Part shown: piece after piece, positions 15,575 through 24,368 of the stretch
Numbering within the stretch: position 1 is the stretch's first letter
How the letters are laid out: each line of letters begins with the position of its first letter
From: Gemmatales bacterium
GTDB lineage: Bacteria > Planctomycetota > Planctomycetia > Gemmatales > HRBIN36
Length of the DNA stretch: 32,689 nt
Assembly: GCA_025055835.1 (NCBI GenBank)
Contig: JANWWR010000183.1
Span: forward strand, 1 to 32,689
Reading direction: 5' to 3'
Notes under the pieces: model-generated
What the model was told of the DNA's origin: nothing
Seen by the model: only the letters and a program-made list of their open reading frames with translations
Database searches by the model: none
Program-made: the position numbers and the translations under genes

Positions 15575-17293
15575 ATGGTCTTCGCTCGGCGGTTTGGTGC
15601 CTTGGGAATGACGGTCCTGGTTGCCGCAGCGTTGATTTTCTTCTGCGTTCCGAGCCGCGGCGAAGACAAGAAGCCGACGTACTCCCGACCTGATACCGAA
15701 AAGGTCGAGATCATTCCGAAGGCCTGGAAGCAAGGCCGCTCCCGATCGGTCACGTCCGCGGAAATCGACGAGTTGCTTTCCAAAGCCCACCAGGGCGATC
15801 AGGTGCAACCCGCACCTAAGACCACGGACGAGCAATTCCTTCGCCGCGTCACCCTCGATCTCACGGGTAAGCTGCCAACTCCGACCGAGATCAGCCAGTT
15901 CGTCAACGACTCCGATCCCCAGAAGCGAAGCAAGGTCATCGACCGTCTTTTGGATTCAGATGCCTTTGCCACGCATTGGGCTCGCTATTGGAGCGATGTC
16001 ATCGTCAGTCGCGCGACGAACGACCTCGTCAAGCGAACCGGAATCTCCCGTTCGTTGGAGCTGTGGTTTGCTCAACAACTGAGGGAGAACCGCACTTGGA
16101 GCGAAATCGCCCGCAGCCTGATCACGGCTAACGGCGAGGTGAAATTCGGCCCGCCGAATGCAGATGCGTCCCAGGGACCGGCGGTGTTTCTGCTGTGCCA
16201 TCAGGGGGCCGAGGCCGCTGTCGAGCGCGCCGCCGAAACCTCGCGGGTGTTCTTGGGCATTCAGATTCAGTGTGCCCAGTGTCACGACCACCCCAGCGAC
16301 ATCTGGAAGCGGGAACAGTTTCATGAACTGACAGCGTTCTATGCCCGGGTCGGAGATCGGCTTGTTCGCAATTCGGAAACCAATCGGTTCGAAGGCATAG
16401 CCCTGGTTTCCCGGCCCTTTGGCGAACATCTCATGCCCAATCTGGAAAATCCCCGGCAGCGAGGAACACTGACCCATCCCAAGTTCCTGACCGGCGAATC
16501 GTATCTCCGAGGCCGATCCGACCAGGATCGCCGAGAGGCACTCGCTCAATGGATCACGTCCAAAGACAACTACTGGTTCTCGGCAGCATTCGTCAATCGC
16601 GTCTGGGCGGAACTTCTCGGACAGGGCTTCTATCAGCCTGTGGACGCAATGGGACCGCTTCAGGCGGCGACGTATCCCGACGTGCTCTATCGTCTCGCCG
16701 ACTCGTTCCGCGCCTCGGATTACGACATCCGGCAACTGTACCGGGTCATCCTGAATACCGAGGCGTATCAACGGCAAATCCGCCTCGGCGATTCTCCCGA
16801 TGAGCACCTGCGGTTCGCCGCCGCCTATCCGAGTCGGCTGAACGCTCATGCGCTGTGGAACTCTTTGGAATGTGCCCTGGGACCGATCGGTGCACCGCCG
16901 TTTCCCAACGCGCCTCGACCCGGGGGAGCACGCTTTTTGCCTCGGAACTTTCTGGAATTCCAGTTCAAGGACCTGTTCGGCTTCGATCCTTCAACGAAGT
17001 CGGATGAGGTCGAAGGCAGCGTTCCGCAGGCTTTGATGTTGATGAACAACCTGGCCCTGAATAATCAGATCCGCGCCGTCGGGGACACGACGTTGGCCCG
17101 CATCCTCCGATCTACGCGAGACGACCGGGAGGCGATCGAGGCGGTTTATCTCCGAGTCCTGGCCCGCAAGCCAACCGCCAGCGAGCTTCAGACTTGTCGA
17201 GAGTACATCGCTCAGGTCGGCAATCGCGGCGAGGCGTTCGAGGACATTCTTTGGGCGCTGATTAACTCCACCGAGTTTCAGAGTCGCCGATAG
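15575..17293 (+). CDS. DUF1549/DUF1553 secreted protein with CxxCH motif
   Basis: The product of about 572 residues belongs to the abundant planctomycete DUF1549-DUF1553 architecture. A signal peptide (basic RR, then GMTVLVAAALIFFCVP) is followed by DUF1549 (LDLTGKLPTPTEISQF, FATHWARYWSDVI) and DUF1553 (NYWFSAAFVNRVWAELLGQG to the C-terminus). CAQCHDHP near residue 233 is a CxxCH motif like a c-type haem site; it is family-typical and haem binding is unproven here. The N-terminal cytochrome (PSCyt1) seen in longer relatives is absent. The ATG at 15575 with GGGAG upstream is preferred to a GTG at 15533. It precedes the DUF1501 gene by 56 bases; the two almost always co-occur and are thought to act together outside the cytoplasm. 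Confidence 0.93.
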   Translation: MVFARRFGALGMTVLVAAALIFFCVPSRGEDKKPTYSRPDTEKVEIIPKAWKQGRSRSVTSAEIDELLSKAHQGDQVQPAPKTTDEQFLRRVTLDLTGKLPTPTEISQFVNDSDPQKRSKVIDRLLDSDAFATHWARYWSDVIVSRATNDLVKRTGISRSLELWFAQQLRENRTWSEIARSLITANGEVKFGPPNADASQGPAVFLLCHQGAEAAVERAAETSRVFLGIQIQCAQCHDHPSDIWKREQFHELTAFYARVGDRLVRNSETNRFEGIALVSRPFGEHLMPNLENPRQRGTLTHPKFLTGESYLRGRSDQDRREALAQWITSKDNYWFSAAFVNRVWAELLGQGFYQPVDAMGPLQAATYPDVLYRLADSFRASDYDIRQLYRVILNTEAYQRQIRLGDSPDEHLRFAAAYPSRLNAHALWNSLECALGPIGAPPFPNAPRPGGARFLPRNFLEFQFKDLFGFDPSTKSDEVEGSVPQALMLMNNLALNNQIRAVGDTTLARILRSTRDDREAIEAVYLRVLARKPTASELQTCREYIAQVGNRGEAFEDILWALINSTEFQSRR

Positions 17294-17349
17294 GTCGGCT
17301 GAGCAACGCGGGGTGGAAAGCGGCGAGGGAAACAAGCAGGGGATCGGCC

Positions 17350-18660
17350 ATGATTTCGAATGACTGGTACTTGCGAATGACGCGGGACGGCGTGTACAGC
17401 CGACGCAGCTTCCTGCGGGATGTCGCTGTCGGAACCGGCGGCTTGGCTGCCCTGTCGTGGATGGACACGATGCGGCTGCACGCCCACGAGATGCGGAAGC
17501 AGGGCAAGGCGTGCATCCTCTTGTTTATGCCCGGGGGGCCAAGCCAGTTCGAGACCTTCGATCCCAAACCGGGCACGGAAACCGGAGGACCAACCCAGGC
17601 CATCGATACGGCTGTGCCCGGCATTCGCATTGCCGAGCATTGGCCCCGTGTCGCCGAGCAGATGAAGGAACTGGCCATCATCCGCTCCATGACGAACCGC
17701 GAAGGCAACCATCAGCGGGCACAGTACGAATTGCACACCGGCTACGCTCTCAGCGGCAGCATTAAGTATCCGAGCCTGGGGGCCATCGTGGCTTCCGAAC
17801 TGGCCGATCCGGGCTTCGATTTGCCGCATTACGTCCACATCGGCGGCCGCGATCCCGCCGGGTCCGGTTTTCTGGGCATGACCTTCGCCCCGTTTACGGT
17901 CATGGACCCGAACCGCATGCCGGCCAATGTCGAGTTGCCTCGCGGCACCGATCCCAAACGCTTCACCCGTCGTCTTCAGCTGATGGAAAAGCTGGAGCGG
18001 GACTTTGCCGAGGCCGGGGCTGAAGCTAAAGTCGCCGACCACAAAGCCGTATACGAAACCGCCTCCCAGATGGTTCTCAGCCCCCGGATCAAAGCCTTCG
18101 ACTTGTCGCAGGAAAAGGACGCCCTGCGGGACCGCTACGGGAGGACGCCGTTCGGCCAAGGCTGCCTCCTGGCTCGGCGGCTGGTTGAAACCGGCGTCAC
18201 TTTCGTCGAGGTGCAGACCAGCGGTGGCATGGGCGTCGGCAACTGGGATACCCACGATAACAATTTCGAACGCCACAAGACTCTGGCCGGCATCACCGAT
18301 CCCGCCTTCGCCGCTCTCATTGCTGATCTGAAGGACCGCGGGATGCTGGAACGCACCCTGGTCATCTGGATGGGCGAGTTCGGTCGGACGCCGAATATCA
18401 ACGGCCGCAATGGCCGGGACCACTATCCCCGGGCGTTCAGTGTCGTCCTTGCCGGATGCGGAATCCGCGGCGGCATGGTCTACGGCCAGACCGATCCGCT
18501 GGGTCGGGCTGTCGTCGAGAATCCCGTGACCGTGCGGGACCTCTTCTCCACAATCTGCCATGCCCTCGGCATCAATCCTGCCAAGGAAAACATGAGCAGC
18601 GTCGGACGACCGATCAAGATCGTGGACGGCGGCACGCCGATCAAGGCCCTGCTTTCGTGA
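17350..18660 (+). CDS. DUF1501 protein (sulfatase-like fold), Tat-type signal
   Basis: The 436-residue product is a DUF1501 protein. Near the N-terminus SRRSFLRDVAVGTGGLAAL resembles a twin-arginine export signal. The body shows the family segments ILLFMPGGPSQFETFDPKPG, SMTNREGNHQRAQYELHTGY, MGEFGRTPNINGRNGRDHYP and LAGCGIRGG, which correspond to the alkaline phosphatase/sulfatase-like metal-binding core. The biochemical role is not established for the family. GGGGATC precedes the ATG at 17350. It forms an operon with the DUF1549 gene 56 bases upstream. Confidence 0.94.
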   Translation: MISNDWYLRMTRDGVYSRRSFLRDVAVGTGGLAALSWMDTMRLHAHEMRKQGKACILLFMPGGPSQFETFDPKPGTETGGPTQAIDTAVPGIRIAEHWPRVAEQMKELAIIRSMTNREGNHQRAQYELHTGYALSGSIKYPSLGAIVASELADPGFDLPHYVHIGGRDPAGSGFLGMTFAPFTVMDPNRMPANVELPRGTDPKRFTRRLQLMEKLERDFAEAGAEAKVADHKAVYETASQMVLSPRIKAFDLSQEKDALRDRYGRTPFGQGCLLARRLVETGVTFVEVQTSGGMGVGNWDTHDNNFERHKTLAGITDPAFAALIADLKDRGMLERTLVIWMGEFGRTPNINGRNGRDHYPRAFSVVLAGCGIRGGMVYGQTDPLGRAVVENPVTVRDLFSTICHALGINPAKENMSSVGRPIKIVDGGTPIKALLS

Positions 18661-18744
18661 TCGCGTCATCCCTCCGGTGAGCCGATCCGATGACTCGCGC
18701 AGGTTCGGCTGCGGCCCGGAAAAAGTTTAAACCTTGCCCGCCGT

Positions 18745-18773
18745 TGCACCACGTCCGCGCGTAAGATACGATC
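18745..18773 (+). promoter_or_regulatory. Candidate sigma70-type promoter for the propeller lipoprotein
   Basis: TTGCAC (18745-18750) and TACGAT (18768-18773) are separated by exactly 17 bases, in the 217-base gap after the DUF1501 gene. This would give a leader of about 100 bases before the ATG at 18878. Prediction by eye. Confidence 0.4.
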
Positions 18774-18877
18774 CTGCGCCAGTGCTCCTGCACGGTGATT
18801 CCGGTGCCAATTGGAGTTCCGCAGTTGATCGTCGAAAGGTAGCTCAACGTCAGGAGTCTTCGGCCGAGGTGCTCCCC

Positions 18878-20800
18878 ATGTTCTATCACATCCAAATCGG
18901 CAATGAAGCAGGCTGGAAACCACGAACGATCGGAGCCGGCATGGCCGCTTTTCTCGTCGTTGCCATGATGCTGGGTTGTTCCGGCAGCCAACCGACGGGG
19001 TCGAATCCTACCTCAACTCCGCAGGCTTCCCCGATGCTCGCACCGCAGTTCGCGGCAACCGATCCTGATTTGCAGCGACGGATCGAAGAGGCCAAGGCGA
19101 TCTCACGGGAAAGGGCCAAACTGCCGAAGAAAGATTCACCCTCTCCCACCGAAAAACCACAGCAACCCAAAGTTGATCCGCAAGTATGGTTGGCGGAATT
19201 TGAAATGCTCCAAGACGAACGTCATCGTCGGATCAGTCCGTTGATTGACGAAATGGGACGGCACATTCAGACCTATTCCGCGACGATTCCCGAGACTCAA
19301 GCAGCCCGCCGTGAGGAAATGCTTGAAAAAAGGAATCGTTTCTCGATAAGCCGCGGCACGGAAGTACCCTTGTATCCCGAATTGCGGCAAGCTGGTCTGG
19401 ATTATGTTCGACGTCGGCTGCCAGTGGAGAAAGCGTATGTTCATCCGTTACGCCGCCTGGCGGCACAAGATTTCGGGGGTGCCAATCTGGTCCATCTCGA
19501 GATGGTACGAAAGGAATTAGCGGAGGTTGAAAAGGCGGTGCGTGACTTGGAGCAGGCAGAGGCTTCGCTGACCCAATTGCCAGAGAAATCAGCGGAGGTC
19601 GCCCAAGCGCTCGAAGAGCAGCCAAAAGGTCGCGACGTCTCTCCCATGCCGGCGATAGACGAGAGAACGGCGACAGACAAGAACACCCCGCCTTCGGAAG
19701 CCGAGACGCCAATCTCTAAGAATTGGAAAGTGCAGTCTGACCCGGGGCCTCCTCCTCTCCAATGGCCCGACAAGTTTCCTTCGACGGAGCTGCGCGGTGT
19801 TCATCCGCGTCTGGTAGTTTATCCCCAAGGCCCCACATACTTTCTTCTCGCCGGAGTCGGGCATACGAATCCGGAGATGGTCCACTCGTTTGAGGATTTG
19901 CTCGTTGGTGATATCCGCACAGGGAAACCAATCGGCCCGATCATCCGGGGACTCAATCGCCAGGCCCGCCCCCTTGAACTAAGCTATCGCCCAGCCCTTT
20001 CTTCCGACGGGCAGTATGTCGCTTTCCCCCACAAGCTCAAGGATGTCATTCGCATCTTCGCCACGAAGACCGGGCAGGTCAAGCGTGAAATACCCTTGGA
20101 CCGACCCCCAAACGTAGGTCTGTTTTTCCTTAGGAGCGACCGATTACTGGTACTAGACCGTCTTTTCTCAAAGAAGGGCACGGTGTTTGACCTCGATACG
20201 GGCCAACAGGTCACGACGTTTGACATCCCGGAGGAGGTCCAGTTGATCGCGGGGAACGTGGCGATCAGCCCTGGCGGTCGATTCCTCGTTTTAGCTTACA
20301 AAGAAAACAGCGGCTCGCCTGCGGTGCTCGTTTTCATCGACACGACCACTGGGGAGATAGTCGGCCAAATTTTCGTGGGAGGCCGTGGCGAATGGTGGTC
20401 ATCGCACGTCCATTCCGTGGCTTTCTCGCCGGATGGTAACGAACTCGCCGCCGTGGTCGACTATCCTGACGCCGCGAATCTAACCGCCTTCGCGCCCCAT
20501 TTGTCCGTATGGAAACTGTCCACGGGACGGGAAATTCACCGAGTGCTCCTGGATACCGGGGGGCGCGGCATGATCACGATTCATCAAAGCCCCGACCCGC
20601 TTCAGTGGTTTCCCGACCAGCAAGCGGTTCTGGTGAATCAACAGCTAGTGATTCGCCGGACCGACGGCAAATTGTTGGACGTCGTTCAAGCCGAGGGTGA
20701 TATCCATGCTCACTACGCCACCAAGATACTGGACGATACTCGGGTTCTTACCGCGACCCATCGGCAGAAGCTGGTAATTCGGACGATCAAACGAAAGTGA
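18878..20800 (+). CDS. Large lipoprotein with coiled coil and beta-propeller-like C-terminal half
   Basis: The product of about 640 residues has an n-region with K and R, a hydrophobic stretch and the lipobox MMLGC (cysteine about residue 34). A polar Pro/Ser/Thr-rich segment follows, then a charged helical region with a probable coiled coil (about 209-247). From about residue 290 to the end, repeated strands resemble WD40/TolB-like propeller blades, for example VAISPGGRFLVLAYKE and VAFSPDGNELAAVVDYPD. It is probably an extracytoplasmic scaffold; no enzyme motif is seen. The ATG at 18878 (GAGG upstream) is preferred because it supplies the basic residues a lipoprotein signal needs. An ATG at 18941 with GGAG is the alternative. 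Confidence 0.75.
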   Translation: MFYHIQIGNEAGWKPRTIGAGMAAFLVVAMMLGCSGSQPTGSNPTSTPQASPMLAPQFAATDPDLQRRIEEAKAISRERAKLPKKDSPSPTEKPQQPKVDPQVWLAEFEMLQDERHRRISPLIDEMGRHIQTYSATIPETQAARREEMLEKRNRFSISRGTEVPLYPELRQAGLDYVRRRLPVEKAYVHPLRRLAAQDFGGANLVHLEMVRKELAEVEKAVRDLEQAEASLTQLPEKSAEVAQALEEQPKGRDVSPMPAIDERTATDKNTPPSEAETPISKNWKVQSDPGPPPLQWPDKFPSTELRGVHPRLVVYPQGPTYFLLAGVGHTNPEMVHSFEDLLVGDIRTGKPIGPIIRGLNRQARPLELSYRPALSSDGQYVAFPHKLKDVIRIFATKTGQVKREIPLDRPPNVGLFFLRSDRLLVLDRLFSKKGTVFDLDTGQQVTTFDIPEEVQLIAGNVAISPGGRFLVLAYKENSGSPAVLVFIDTTTGEIVGQIFVGGRGEWWSSHVHSVAFSPDGNELAAVVDYPDAANLTAFAPHLSVWKLSTGREIHRVLLDTGGRGMITIHQSPDPLQWFPDQQAVLVNQQLVIRRTDGKLLDVVQAEGDIHAHYATKILDDTRVLTATHRQKLVIRTIKRK

Positions 20801-20880
20801 GATGATGCCTTTTGGAGAGTCGCGGTCATGGAGCCTACGGAGTGGACCGAGGCAATTCAACCCAAGTGTTATCGGGATGC

Positions 20881-21054
20881 TGTAATTCTTGGATTGATGC
20901 CCTGCCCAACGGGCAAAATATGAGCAGTGGGGCGCTGGAGGGAGCGGTTGAGCAGCCGGTTAATCTGTGGCTGAAGCGGACGGCGACGCGGTGGCGTGGG
21001 GAGCATGGGTGTCAGCTGGTGGTGTTGCGCACGCTGAGCGAGACGATTGCCTAA
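20881..21054 (+). pseudogene. Relic of an IS transposase C-terminus (ISKra4-like)
   Basis: About 40 codons ending at a TAA match the C-terminal pattern of ISKra4-type transposases: LP...SGALEGAVEQ, then a run ending LKRTATRWRGEHG and LVVLRTL. Intact family members read roughly SG-V-E-A...RLK-S-G-RW...G-A-LxLR. The upstream codons diverge at once and no catalytic DDE part is present, so this is a decayed 3' fragment lying between the lipoprotein gene and hemW. No terminal inverted repeat or target duplication was recognised. The family assignment is from memory of the motif. Confidence 0.6.
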
Positions 21055-21077
21055 CACGACCTCTGGACCGCCGCCTA

Positions 21078-22277
21078 TCAATGCCCCAAGCGGTGGAGAT
21101 ACACAAAGTCCGCGGCAACCAGGTCGGCCAGGAGCTTTCCCTTTCGGGTCAGTCGAATGCTCGGCCCCGGGTCTTCGAGCAGGCCCGACTCCACATGGCG
21201 GCAGACAGTTTCCCCAAAGAGTGCATCTAAATCGTAGCCGGTCTGTTCGGCGAAACTTTCCCGCACAATGCCGATGCCGCGGCGAATCTGGAGCATGGCG
21301 GTTTCTCCAGCCCGTTCCAGATCGCTGAGCCGTTCCTCGGACTGCCGCGGCGGCTGGCCCGACTCGACAAGCCGCAGATATGCTGCCAAATCGCGCGTGT
21401 TGACGCTTCGAACGCCGTTCACATAGGCCGCCGCTCCCAGACCGAAGCCCCAATAAGCATGGTTGGCCCAATAGACGAGATTGTGTCGGCAGGCATGCCC
21501 GGGCTGGGCGAAGTTGGAAATTTCGTAGTGCTCGAATCCCGCCTCGGTCAGGGTATCCATGGCGGCTTCGTACATGGCCTGCTCAAGTTCCTCGGCGACG
21601 GGCCGCACCTTGCCGCGCTGGAGGTTCTTCCACAGCGGGGTCCCTTTTTCATAGGTCAGGCCGTAAGTGCTCAGATGCTTCGGACCCAGGGCCAGGGCGT
21701 CATGCAGGTCACGTTTCCACGTTGACAACTCTTGGCCGGGGATGGCGAAGATCAGGTCCAGCGAGATGTTCTCGATGCGACGCCGTACCAACCTGACGGC
21801 ATCGTGAATTTCCTTTGGGCCATGATTGCGTTCCAGAAAGCGGAGCAACGGACTGTGGAAAGACTGAGCGCCTAAACTGACGCGATTGACGCCGAAATCA
21901 GCTAAGAGGTTGACCTTGGCAGCGTCTAATGTTCCCGGATTCGCTTCGACGGTCCATTCGTAGTCGGGCCTAAGGACAAACCAGCGACGCACAATTTCAA
22001 GCAGACGTTCTAACTGAAGATGCGTCAAATGCGTCGGAGTACCTCCGCCGATGAACAAGGTCCGAGCCGGCTGCGGCGAGCCAATGCCTGCGATTTCTCG
22101 TTCCAGCGCATCGAGGTAGCGATCGCGGAGATCGTCCTGCCCGGCCACGGTGGCGAAGTCGCAGTAGCAGCAGCGGTGGGCGCAGAACGGCACATGGACA
22201 TAGACCGCCGTCGGAACCAGCCACGGCGGGCTTGCGGGGGCTTGTCGGGGTTCCTTGACATCATTGGACATCGCCAT
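21078..22277 (-). CDS. hemW: Radical SAM protein HemW (coproporphyrinogen III oxidase-like, haem chaperone)
   Basis: This 399-residue protein belongs to the HemN/HemW family. The radical SAM cluster motif CAHRCCYC (C32xxxC36xxC39) follows YVHVPF, then FIGGGTPTHL, EANPGTL, VNRVSLGAQSF, LDLIFAIPGQ and YEISNFAQPGHACRHNLVYW, all in HemW order. A C-terminal HemN_C-type winged helix closes the protein. HemW is now regarded as a haem-binding chaperone and not a true oxidase; that is family knowledge and not visible here. The start is ATG 22277 or ATG 22271. It is divergent from the NSS transporter gene over 78 bases. Confidence 0.93.
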   Translation of the reverse strand: MAMSNDVKEPRQAPASPPWLVPTAVYVHVPFCAHRCCYCDFATVAGQDDLRDRYLDALEREIAGIGSPQPARTLFIGGGTPTHLTHLQLERLLEIVRRWFVLRPDYEWTVEANPGTLDAAKVNLLADFGVNRVSLGAQSFHSPLLRFLERNHGPKEIHDAVRLVRRRIENISLDLIFAIPGQELSTWKRDLHDALALGPKHLSTYGLTYEKGTPLWKNLQRGKVRPVAEELEQAMYEAAMDTLTEAGFEHYEISNFAQPGHACRHNLVYWANHAYWGFGLGAAAYVNGVRSVNTRDLAAYLRLVESGQPPRQSEERLSDLERAGETAMLQIRRGIGIVRESFAEQTGYDLDALFGETVCRHVESGLLEDPGPSIRLTRKGKLLADLVAADFVYLHRLGH

Positions 22278-22355
22278 TACCTTTGCCGCTTTGGAGGCAC
22301 TGTGCAGTCATTCTACCCGCATGAGGCCGAGTTCTGAGGGTGACGGGCCGACACG

Positions 22356-24143
22356 ATGGCGAAAGAGCGATGGGCTTCCCGAGTCGGTTTGGTCCTGGCG
22401 ATGGCTGGGAATGCTGTCGGGCTGGGCAACTTCCTGCGTTTCCCGGCCCAGGCTGCCAAGAACGGCGGGGGAGCCTTCCTCATTCCGTACATCGTCGCTT
22501 TTCTGCTGCTCGGGCTGCCGCTGATGTGGGTTGAATGGGCCATGGGCCGATACGGCGGGCAGCGCGGCCATCACTCCGCCCCCGGCATCTTTCAGTCCAT
22601 GGGCCGAAGCCCGATGTGGAAATACTTCGGGACCATTGGCCTGTGGTCCTGCCTGATCATAGCCTCGTACTACCTGTACATCGAGTCGTGGTGCCTGGCC
22701 TATGCCCTCTGGTCTATCCTCGGTCAGTTCCGCAACATCGCCGACGTCAATCCGGACTACCCCAGCGAGTTTTTCGAGATTCTGACCGGAGAGACCGCCA
22801 ATCACCTGATCGCTGTCAGCCCGTGGGGCATGCTCATTTTTGCCGTCTGCGTCACCATCAACATCTACATACTTTCCCGCGGATTGGCTCGTGGCATCGA
22901 ACTGGTGGCCAAGGTGGGTATGCCGTTGTTGATCCTGTTTGCAGCGATCCTGGCGATTCGCGGCCTGTTGATCGACCCGGCCACGGACCCGGCAGCCAAA
23001 GAAAGCCCGTTCAAGGGGTTGAATTTCGTCTGGAATCCCAACTTCGAGTCGCTGGCCGATCCCGCCGTCTGGCTCGCCGCCGCCGGGCAAATCTTCTTCA
23101 CGCTCTCCATCGGCATGGGATCCATCCACTGCTACGCGTCCTATCTCCGGGAAAAGGATGATGTCGTCCTCACCGGCGCGACTACCGCCTGGACCAATGA
23201 ATTCTGCGAGATCATCCTCGGCGGCACGATACTCATCCCCATCGCCACGGCCTATTTGACCTTGGATGTCGTGCAGGCGAAGACGGCGTCCGGCTCCGGC
23301 TTCGGACTCGGCTTCATGGTTTTTCCGACGCTGTTCGACCGCTGGGGATGGTTCGCTCCCGCGGCCGGGTTCCTCTGGTTCGGGCTGCTCTTCTTTGCCG
23401 CGATCACGAGTTCGTTGGCGATGGGCCAGCCGGTCATGGCCTTCCTCCAACAGGAGTTCGGTTTTCGCCGGGACCGCAGCGCCTTCGCTTTTGGCCTGAT
23501 GCTGCTGCCCCTGGCATTGTGCGTGGCGACGCTGACGTCCAAGACCTTCAGCGATGAATTCGACTACTGGGCTGGCACCGTCATGCTCGTCGTCTTTGCC
23601 CTGGGAGAAATCATTTTGTTCGCCTGGGTGTTCGGCATGGAGAAGGGCTGGGAGGAACTCAAAAGTGGTGCGGAGATGTGGGTGCCCAAAGCGTTCTTTT
23701 ACGTGATGAAATATGTGACGCCCGTCTTTCTCCTGGCAATTCTCCTCGCCTACGTCTTCAAACCGGCCCCGGATTGGGGAGCGTATCTTCATCAGGTGCG
23801 GCAGAGCCTCGGAAACGGCGAGGCGTTGCCTGCCTGGCAATGGGCCGACGACGGCATGATCGGCAAGCTGCTTCACGTGGATGTTTCCCGCGAACGGGAA
23901 GCTGCCCTGGCTAAGAACGCCGAGGCCCGCGACAAGGTGCTCCACAACAGGACGTTGTCTCCCGAGGAGCAAGCCGAGCAACTGAACAAGCTTGATCAAC
24001 AGCGAGAGGAAATCGAGCGCTTCTGGTCTCGACTGCCGATCTGGCGAAACATTGACCGTCTGGTGATGATCGGCGTTTATCTGGGCCTGTGTTTCCTGGT
24101 GTTCACGGCGTGGTCCAAGCGACGAGTCGAAGGGAGGGCCTGA
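22356..24143 (+). CDS. LeuT-type sodium:amino-acid symporter (NSS family)
   Basis: This 595-residue 12-helix transporter couples Na+ to uptake of a hydrophobic amino acid. Helix 1, GNAVGLGNFLRFP, is the same as in Aquifex LeuT, and similarity continues through NGGGAF, PLMWVEWAMGRYGG, YIESW and GQIFFTLSIGMGS. By recalled LeuT alignment the Na1 ligands (A20, N25, T249, N281) and Na2 residues (T351, S352) are kept. E285 takes the place of the chloride, suggesting chloride independence. Pocket changes are V104 to I, F259 to M and I359 to M. About 90 hydrophilic, partly coiled-coil residues (about 471-562) are inserted between helices 11 and 12. The MetS-like subunit starts two bases after its stop. 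Confidence 0.95.
   Translation: MAKERWASRVGLVLAMAGNAVGLGNFLRFPAQAAKNGGGAFLIPYIVAFLLLGLPLMWVEWAMGRYGGQRGHHSAPGIFQSMGRSPMWKYFGTIGLWSCLIIASYYLYIESWCLAYALWSILGQFRNIADVNPDYPSEFFEILTGETANHLIAVSPWGMLIFAVCVTINIYILSRGLARGIELVAKVGMPLLILFAAILAIRGLLIDPATDPAAKESPFKGLNFVWNPNFESLADPAVWLAAAGQIFFTLSIGMGSIHCYASYLREKDDVVLTGATTAWTNEFCEIILGGTILIPIATAYLTLDVVQAKTASGSGFGLGFMVFPTLFDRWGWFAPAAGFLWFGLLFFAAITSSLAMGQPVMAFLQQEFGFRRDRSAFAFGLMLLPLALCVATLTSKTFSDEFDYWAGTVMLVVFALGEIILFAWVFGMEKGWEELKSGAEMWVPKAFFYVMKYVTPVFLLAILLAYVFKPAPDWGAYLHQVRQSLGNGEALPAWQWADDGMIGKLLHVDVSREREAALAKNAEARDKVLHNRTLSPEEQAEQLNKLDQQREEIERFWSRLPIWRNIDRLVMIGVYLGLCFLVFTAWSKRRVEGRA
24131..24138 (+). promoter_or_regulatory. Ribosome-binding site deciding the GTG start of the MetS-like gene
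   Basis: AGGGAGGG lies inside the last codons of the NSS gene, seven bases before GTG 24146. This placement favours the GTG over the ATG at 24155 and points to translational coupling with the transporter. Confidence 0.6.
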
Positions 24144-24145
24144 AC

Positions 24146-24322
24146 GTGAGCGAGATGACCGGGCAGGCTTGGTTGTTCATGCTCGGCGTATGGGCGTTCG
24201 TCGCCGTCTGCACCGGCTACTGCTTCTGGAAACTGCTGACTTCTCCGCGCCGATTCGGCGACGCAGAAGAGGACAATGCACCCACTTCGTCTTCCTCCGA
24301 TTCAGCCGAGAAACGGAGTTAA
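24146..24322 (+). CDS. MetS-like small subunit of NSS transporter
   Basis: The 58-residue product has one transmembrane helix (AWLFMLGVWAFVAVCTGYCFWKLL) and a short polar, acidic/serine-rich tail. Size, single helix and position directly after an NSS gene match the MetS family (putative methionine/alanine importer small subunit), first described with MetP in Corynebacterium glutamicum. In that system both proteins are needed for methionine uptake. The gene starts two bases after the transporter stop, with AGGGAGGG before GTG. Sequence identity is low in such short proteins, so the call rests mainly on architecture and context. It may otherwise be an uncharacterised partner peptide. Confidence 0.72.
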   Translation: MSEMTGQAWLFMLGVWAFVAVCTGYCFWKLLTSPRRFGDAEEDNAPTSSSSDSAEKRS

Positions 24323-24368
24323 TCCTTCGGCAACGGCTTGAGGAAGCCTGTCCCTTGGAAACCGATTG

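Noticed and set aside
17278..18669. A 463-codon minus-strand open frame opposite the DUF1501 gene.
   Set aside because: The DUF1501 frame has clear family motifs; the antisense product has none.
22308..23999. A 563-codon open frame on the minus strand opposite the NSS transporter.
   Set aside because: It mirrors a gene with strong LeuT homology. The product is a low-complexity, His/Gly/Asp-rich shadow typical of GC-rich antisense frames.
24333..24350. A five-base-pair hairpin (GGCTT/AAGCC) between the MetS-like and AGCS genes.
   Set aside because: It is short and has no T-run. It could form by chance in GC-rich DNA and is not called as a terminator or attenuator.
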